Source: Enterobacter vonholyi
GTDB taxonomy: Bacteria > Pseudomonadota > Gammaproteobacteria > Enterobacterales > Enterobacteriaceae
Length of the DNA stretch: 64,000 bases
Assembly: GCF_008364555.1 (NCBI RefSeq)
Contig: NZ_VTUC01000001.1
Coordinates: 62,001-126,000 of the forward strand
Reading direction: 5' to 3'
Shown here: in pieces, positions 60,090 through 64,000 of the stretch
How the letters are laid out: each line of letters starts with the position of its first letter
How positions within the stretch are numbered: position 1 is the stretch's first letter
The notes under the pieces: generated by a model
Seen by the model: the letters and a program-made list of their open reading frames with translations, nothing else
Database searches by the model: none
What the model was told of the DNA's origin: nothing
Made by a program: the position numbers and the translations under genes

Positions 60090-61049
60090 GTGAAATCCCC
60101 TGCCGTTTTCCGTAATCCCCTGCTTTTATTGGCACTTTTTGTTTTAGGACTTACCTCAGCCGCTGCCGCCGACTGGCCGCGTCAGGTGACTGACAGCCGC
60201 GGCGTTCACACGCTAGAGAGCAAACCGACGCGCATTGTTTCTACCAGCGTGACCTTAACCGGCTCCCTGCTGGCGATAGACGCCCCGGTCGTCGCCAGCG
60301 GCGCGACCACGCCGAACAACCGCGTGGCGGATGCGCAGGGCTTTTTGCGCCAGTGGGGCGATATTGCGAAACAGCGTAAGGTTGCGCGGATGTATATTGG
60401 CGAACCGAGCGCCGAAGCGGTCGCCGCACAAATGCCGGATCTGATTTTGATTAGCGCCACCGGCGGTGATTCCGCGCTGGCGCTGTACGATCAGCTCTCC
60501 GCCATCGCGCCGACGCTTATCATCAACTACGACGACAAGAGCTGGCAGGCACTGCTGACGCAACTGGGCACCATCACCGGGCAGGAAAAACAGGCCGAAG
60601 AGCGCATTGCCGCGTTTGATAAACAGCTCGCGCAGGTGAAACAGCAGATGAAGCTGCCGCCGCAGCCGGTGAACGCCATCGTCTACACCGCCGCCGCGCA
60701 CAGCGCCAACCTGTGGACCGCGGAATCAGCGCAGGGCAAGCTGCTGCACCAGCTGGGCTTTACGCTGGCGGACCTGCCCGCCGGGCTGCACACCTCTAAA
60801 AGCCAGGGAAAACGGCACGATATTATCCAGCTGGGCGGTGAAAACCTGGCAACGGGACTGAACGGCGAAGGGCTGTTCGTGTTTGCCGGCGACCAGAAAG
60901 ATGTGGATGCGATTTACGCCAACCCGCTGCTGGCGCATCTGCCGTCCGTGAAAAACAAACGGGTTTGGGCATTGGGAACAGAGACGTTCCGCCTGGATTA
61001 TTACAGCGCGATGCTGGTGTTAGACAGATTGAATACGTTGTTTAAGTAG
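60090..61049 (+). CDS. fepB: Ferric enterobactin periplasmic binding protein
   Basis: A 319-residue class III binding protein. The signal peptide ends near SAAAA before DWPRQV. Two lobes joined by a long helix carry [23 protein letters not shown] and [15 protein letters not shown]. It carries ferric enterobactin to FepDG. The start is GTG at 60090, nine bases after AGGA. A hairpin repeat follows the stop. Confidence 0.96.
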   Translation: MKSPAVFRNPLLLLALFVLGLTSAAAADWPRQVTDSRGVHTLESKPTRIVSTSVTLTGSLLAIDAPVVASGATTPNNRVADAQGFLRQWGDIAKQRKVARMYIGEPSAEAVAAQMPDLILISATGGDSALALYDQLSAIAPTLIINYDDKSWQALLTQLGTITGQEKQAEERIAAFDKQLAQVKQQMKLPPQPVNAIVYTAAAHSANLWTAESAQGKLLHQLGFTLADLPAGLHTSKSQGKRHDIIQLGGENLATGLNGEGLFVFAGDQKDVDAIYANPLLAHLPSVKNKRVWALGTETFRLDYYSAMLVLDRLNTLFK

Positions 61050-61056
61050 GCATTTT

Positions 61057-61097
61057 CCCACCCTCTCCCTGTGGGAGAGGGCCGGGGTGAGGGCATC
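61057..61097. repeat. Convergent-gene hairpin repeat, copy 5
   Basis: CCCTCTCCC-TGT-GGGAGAGGG followed by CCGGGGTGAGGGCATC, eight bases after the fepB stop and overlapping the end of convergent entS by two bases. Confidence 0.88.
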
Positions 61098-62343
61098 AGG
61101 CCACACCGTCGTTCAACACAACCTCCTGCCTGAACCGCCGCAATTCCACCAACGCCACTAACAAAATCACGCCAACCATCGCTAACGCAAACCCGCTGCT
61201 GCTCGCCGACGCCGCCGGGGTCATTATCGCCCCCAGCCCGCCGAGGATCGCCGCGCCAATCGCATCCCCCGTGACGTTCTGCGCCGTCCACAGGCCGTTG
61301 ATGCGCCCGAGCATCCCTTCCGGCGTCTGGGTCTGGATCAGGGTGTACTGCAGCAGCGAACTGATGGCGCTCAGCCAGCCGAAAATCACCAGGCACAACA
61401 CCCCGAGCGCCCACGCCGGCATCAGGCTAAAGAAGCCGATGGCGATAAACGACGCCAGAGTGGCAAGCAGCATAATCAGCCCCGGACGCGCGCTCTGCGC
61501 CAGGTTGCCGCTGGTCAGCGCCCCGCACGCCGCGCCGAGCGGAATGGCCGCGTAGAGAATGCCAATCTCCGAGGCGCTCATCTGCCATTCTCCCGCTAAT
61601 GCCGGATACAGCACGCGCACGGCGCTCGCCATGGTCAGCAGGCCGCCGAGCAGCGCAATGCCGCCAATCAGCGGGTTTCTGAACAGGAAACGAATCGCGG
61701 CCATCAGCGATTTCAGGGGATGCTCGCGCGGCTGCGGCGGAGGCGGCAGCAGCGGCAGGCGCAGCAGCGTCAGCGTGGTGATAAAGGTCCCTGCCGCCGC
61801 CAGCCCGTAGTTCCACGCCACGTTGCCGGTCGCCAGCAGCAGGCCGCCCACCATCGGTGAAATCACCGAGCCGAGGCGCACGGTGAGCATGGTGATCGCC
61901 CCCGCCTGCATCAGATTTTCTCGCCCGACCAGCGCGGGCGTGGCCGCCAGCAGCGCCGTCACGCCCAGCGAGGCGAAAAAGCCGTCCCACAGCCCCAGGG
62001 CATAAATGGCGATCAGCGACGGCTCTGGCAGCATGGCGTTCAGACACAGCCCGATAAAGCCCACGCCGCAGGTGCCGCGCGCCAGCAGGATCAGCTTCTT
62101 GCGCTCGTAGCGGTCCGCCAGCACGCCGCCAACCATCAGGCCGATAAACATCGCCCCGCCGGTTAAGGTAACCGATAACCCCACCAGCCAGCTGGAGTGC
62201 GTCATGGTCTGGATCTGGACCGGCACGGCCACGCCGAGCAGGCCGAGGGATAAAATGGAGATAAAGCGAGCGATAAACACGGCGCGATAGGCCGGGTGCG
62301 TTTTGAGCAGGCTGAGGTTAAGCAGCCAGGATTTTTGATTCAT
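61096..62343 (-). CDS. entS: Enterobactin exporter EntS
   Basis: A 415-residue major-facilitator protein with 12 predicted membrane segments and the MFS motif [12 protein letters not shown] between segments 2 and 3. It exports enterobactin across the inner membrane. It is divergent from fepD with overlapping Fur boxes between them. Confidence 0.96.
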   Translation of the reverse strand: MNQKSWLLNLSLLKTHPAYRAVFIARFISILSLGLLGVAVPVQIQTMTHSSWLVGLSVTLTGGAMFIGLMVGGVLADRYERKKLILLARGTCGVGFIGLCLNAMLPEPSLIAIYALGLWDGFFASLGVTALLAATPALVGRENLMQAGAITMLTVRLGSVISPMVGGLLLATGNVAWNYGLAAAGTFITTLTLLRLPLLPPPPQPREHPLKSLMAAIRFLFRNPLIGGIALLGGLLTMASAVRVLYPALAGEWQMSASEIGILYAAIPLGAACGALTSGNLAQSARPGLIMLLATLASFIAIGFFSLMPAWALGVLCLVIFGWLSAISSLLQYTLIQTQTPEGMLGRINGLWTAQNVTGDAIGAAILGGLGAIMTPAASASSSGFALAMVGVILLVALVELRRFRQEVVLNDGVA

Positions 62344-62409
62344 GACAAAGCCTTGAGTGTAATTCTACCCATTCCATGGGCGCACATGCTAACATAGCCA
62401 AATAAGATA

Positions 62410-62434
62410 GATAACGATAATCACTATCATTATC
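62410..62434. promoter_or_regulatory. Overlapping Fur boxes between entS and fepD
   Basis: Two overlapping 19-base units (62410-62428 and 62416-62434) match the Fur consensus at 17 and 16 positions. They lie 17 bases before the fepD ATG and would control both divergent genes. Confidence 0.85.
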
Positions 62435-62451
62435 AAATCATGGATGTTGCT

Positions 62452-63456
62452 ATGTCGTTTTCCTCTTCTTCGGTGCGCGCCATTGCCGTGCCCGTTTTAT
62501 TGCTGCTGTTGATCCTTGCGACTGCACTCAGCCTGCTGGTCGGCGCGAAGCCGCTTCCCGCGTCCGTCATCGTTGATGCACTCTCCGGCACCTGCCAGAG
62601 CGCTGACTGCACTATCGTGCTCGACGCTCGCCTACCCCGCACCCTTGCCGGGCTGCTGGCCGGTGGTGCACTCGGCCTTGCCGGTGCCCTGATGCAAACC
62701 CTCACCCGCAATCCGCTGGCGGACCCCGGTATTCTCGGCGTTAACTCTGGCGCCAGTTTTGCCATCGTCCTCGGCGCGGCGTTGTTTGGGTTTACTTCTC
62801 CCTCTGAACAGCTGGCGATGGCTTTCTGCGGCGCGCTGGCCGCCTCGCTGCTAGTGGCATTTACCGGCAGCCAGGGCGGCGGCCAGCTGAGTCCGGTACG
62901 CCTGACGCTGGCGGGCGTGGCGCTCGCGGCGGTGCTGGAAGGCTTATCTAACGGCATCGCCCTGCTCAACCCGGACGTCTACGACCAGCTGCGCTTCTGG
63001 CAGGCCGGCTCGCTGGATATCCGCACCCTTGAAACCCTGAAAGTGGTGGCGTTCCCGGTCATTATTGCTGCCGCCGTGGCGCTGTTTTTAAGCCGGGCGC
63101 TGAACAGCCTGAGCCTCGGCAGCGACACCGCTACCGCTCTAGGCAACCGCGTGGCGCGCACGCAGCTGATTGGCCTGCTTGCCATCACCGTCCTGTGCGG
63201 CAGCGCGACCGCCGTGGTCGGTCCGATTGCCTTTATCGGCCTGATGATGCCGCACATGGCGCGCTGGCTGGTGGGGACGGATCACCGCTGGTCGCTGCCG
63301 GTCACGCTGCTGGCTACTCCTGCGCTGCTGCTGTTTGCCGACGTGCTGGGTCGCCTGCTGGTGCCGGGCGAGCTGCGCGTCTCGGTGGTCAGCGCCTTTA
63401 TCGGCGCGCCGGTGCTGATCTTCCTGGTTCGTCGTAGACGCGGAGGTGGCGCATGA
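62452..63456 (+). CDS. fepD: Ferric enterobactin permease FepD
   Basis: A 334-residue FecCD-family inner-membrane permease with nine to ten hydrophobic segments. The family motif LARLPRTLAGLLAGGALG is present as DARLPRTLAGLLAG, and NPLADPGILGVNSGAS follows. The ATG at 62452 gives the E. coli length; the ATG at 62440 is four codons earlier. It overlaps fepG by four bases. Confidence 0.96.
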   Translation: MSFSSSSVRAIAVPVLLLLLILATALSLLVGAKPLPASVIVDALSGTCQSADCTIVLDARLPRTLAGLLAGGALGLAGALMQTLTRNPLADPGILGVNSGASFAIVLGAALFGFTSPSEQLAMAFCGALAASLLVAFTGSQGGGQLSPVRLTLAGVALAAVLEGLSNGIALLNPDVYDQLRFWQAGSLDIRTLETLKVVAFPVIIAAAVALFLSRALNSLSLGSDTATALGNRVARTQLIGLLAITVLCGSATAVVGPIAFIGLMMPHMARWLVGTDHRWSLPVTLLATPALLLFADVLGRLLVPGELRVSVVSAFIGAPVLIFLVRRRRGGGA

Positions 63457-64000
63457 TGGCCCCGTCCCGTCGTTTACTCACCAGCGTCTCGCTGCTAAGT
63501 ATCCTCATTCTGCTGCTGGCGGTCTGGAGCCTGCGCAGCGGCGCGGTAACGCTCGATTTTTCTCAGGTGCTTAACGCCCTGCTCGGCAGCGCGCCGCGCA
63601 ATATCACCATGGTTGTCACCGAATGGCGCCTGCCGCGCGTGGCGATGGCGATTCTGGTAGGTGCGGCGCTCGGCGTCAGCGGTGCGATATTCCAGTCGCT
63701 GATGCGCAACCCGCTCGGCAGCCCGGACGTGATGGGCCTCAACACCGGGGCCTGGAGCGGCGTGCTGGTGGCGATGGTGCTGTTCGGCCAGCACCTGACG
63801 GCCATCACCTTTACGGCAATGGCGGGCGGCATTCTGACGTCGCTGGTTATCTGGCTGCTGGCCTGGCGCAACGGCATCGATACCTTCCGGCTGATCATTA
63901 TCGGTATCGGCGTACGTGCGATGCTGATGGCCTTCAATACCTGGCTGCTGCTGCAGGCCTCGCTGGAAACGGCGCTTTCCGCCGGGCTGTGGTACGCAGG
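63453..64000 (+). CDS. fepG: Ferric enterobactin permease FepG (3' end missing)
   Basis: The first ~182 residues of the second FecCD-type permease; the frame runs off the right edge. EWRLPRVAMAILVGAALGVSG and NPLGSPDVMGLNTGAW are the family motifs. ATG codons occur at 63453 and 63456; the first overlaps the fepD stop. It would pair with FepD, with FepC as the ATPase outside the window. Confidence 0.95.
   Translation, partial: MMAPSRRLLTSVSLLSILILLLAVWSLRSGAVTLDFSQVLNALLGSAPRNITMVVTEWRLPRVAMAILVGAALGVSGAIFQSLMRNPLGSPDVMGLNTGAWSGVLVAMVLFGQHLTAITFTAMAGGILTSLVIWLLAWRNGIDTFRLIIIGIGVRAMLMAFNTWLLLQASLETALSAGLWYA

Noticed and set aside
59902-60135. 78-codon N-terminal extension of entC
   Set aside because: Crosses both Fur boxes and the fepB start; the ATG at 59901 has AAGGAGG and matches the family length.

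Overview
The window reads as a chromosomal segment of an Enterobacter-like member of the Enterobacteriaceae (Enterobacter, Leclercia or Lelliottia type; the genus is inferred, not proven). Nearly every protein is close to its Escherichia coli counterpart. Gene order follows the E. coli ybeZ-to-fepG region, but several E. coli gene blocks are missing and others are inserted. GC content is moderate to high in genes and low in the regulatory gaps. No rRNA, tRNA, prophage, insertion sequence or CRISPR array was seen.

Layout. 1-3644: ybeZ (cut by the window edge), ybeY, ybeX and lnt, covering RNA quality control and lipoprotein acylation. 3659-7230: the gltIJKL glutamate/aspartate importer, preceded by a REP element, a sigma-54-type promoter and a possible NtrC site, with the SroC sRNA in the gltI-gltJ gap. 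7319-20455: rihA, ybeL, leuS-lptE-holA-nadD, rsfS-rlmH-mrdA-mrdB-rlpA and dacA, covering translation, LPS assembly, replication, NAD and the rod-shape wall machinery. 20562-24264: ybeD, lipB, a LysR regulator, lipA and tatE. 24390-31027: an intact ybeM, crcB, cspE, pagP, dcuC, rna, a flavin-reductase-like gene, rnk and two very small predicted membrane proteins. 31036-38727: ybdR, uspG, ahpCF, a second LysR regulator (ybdO) and the ybdN-ybdM pair.

38728-50853 is the most distinctive block. A complete methionine-salvage set (ybdL, mtnBCD, mtnA, mtnK) is joined to a ribose-type ABC importer, a beta-propeller protein and the dehydrogenase hcxA. Each of its three divergent promoter regions carries tandem MetJ-like boxes. 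In E. coli, ybdL and hcxA (ybdH) are direct neighbours, so this block looks like a MetJ-regulated sulfur-salvage island placed between them. The importer and propeller are the best candidates for an undescribed function; uptake of 5-methylthioribose or a related thio-sugar is my inference.

50911-52518: a short-chain dehydrogenase and a RelE/XRE-type toxin-antitoxin pair, both absent from this position in E. coli. 52515-64000: ybdD-cstA (pyruvate uptake), then the enterobactin genes entCEBAH, fepB, entS, fepD and fepG (cut by the window edge), with Fur boxes in both divergent promoter regions.

A hairpin repeat with CCCTCTCCC/GGGAGAGGG arms occurs five times. Four copies lie between convergent gene pairs, which suggests that it ends transcription in both directions.
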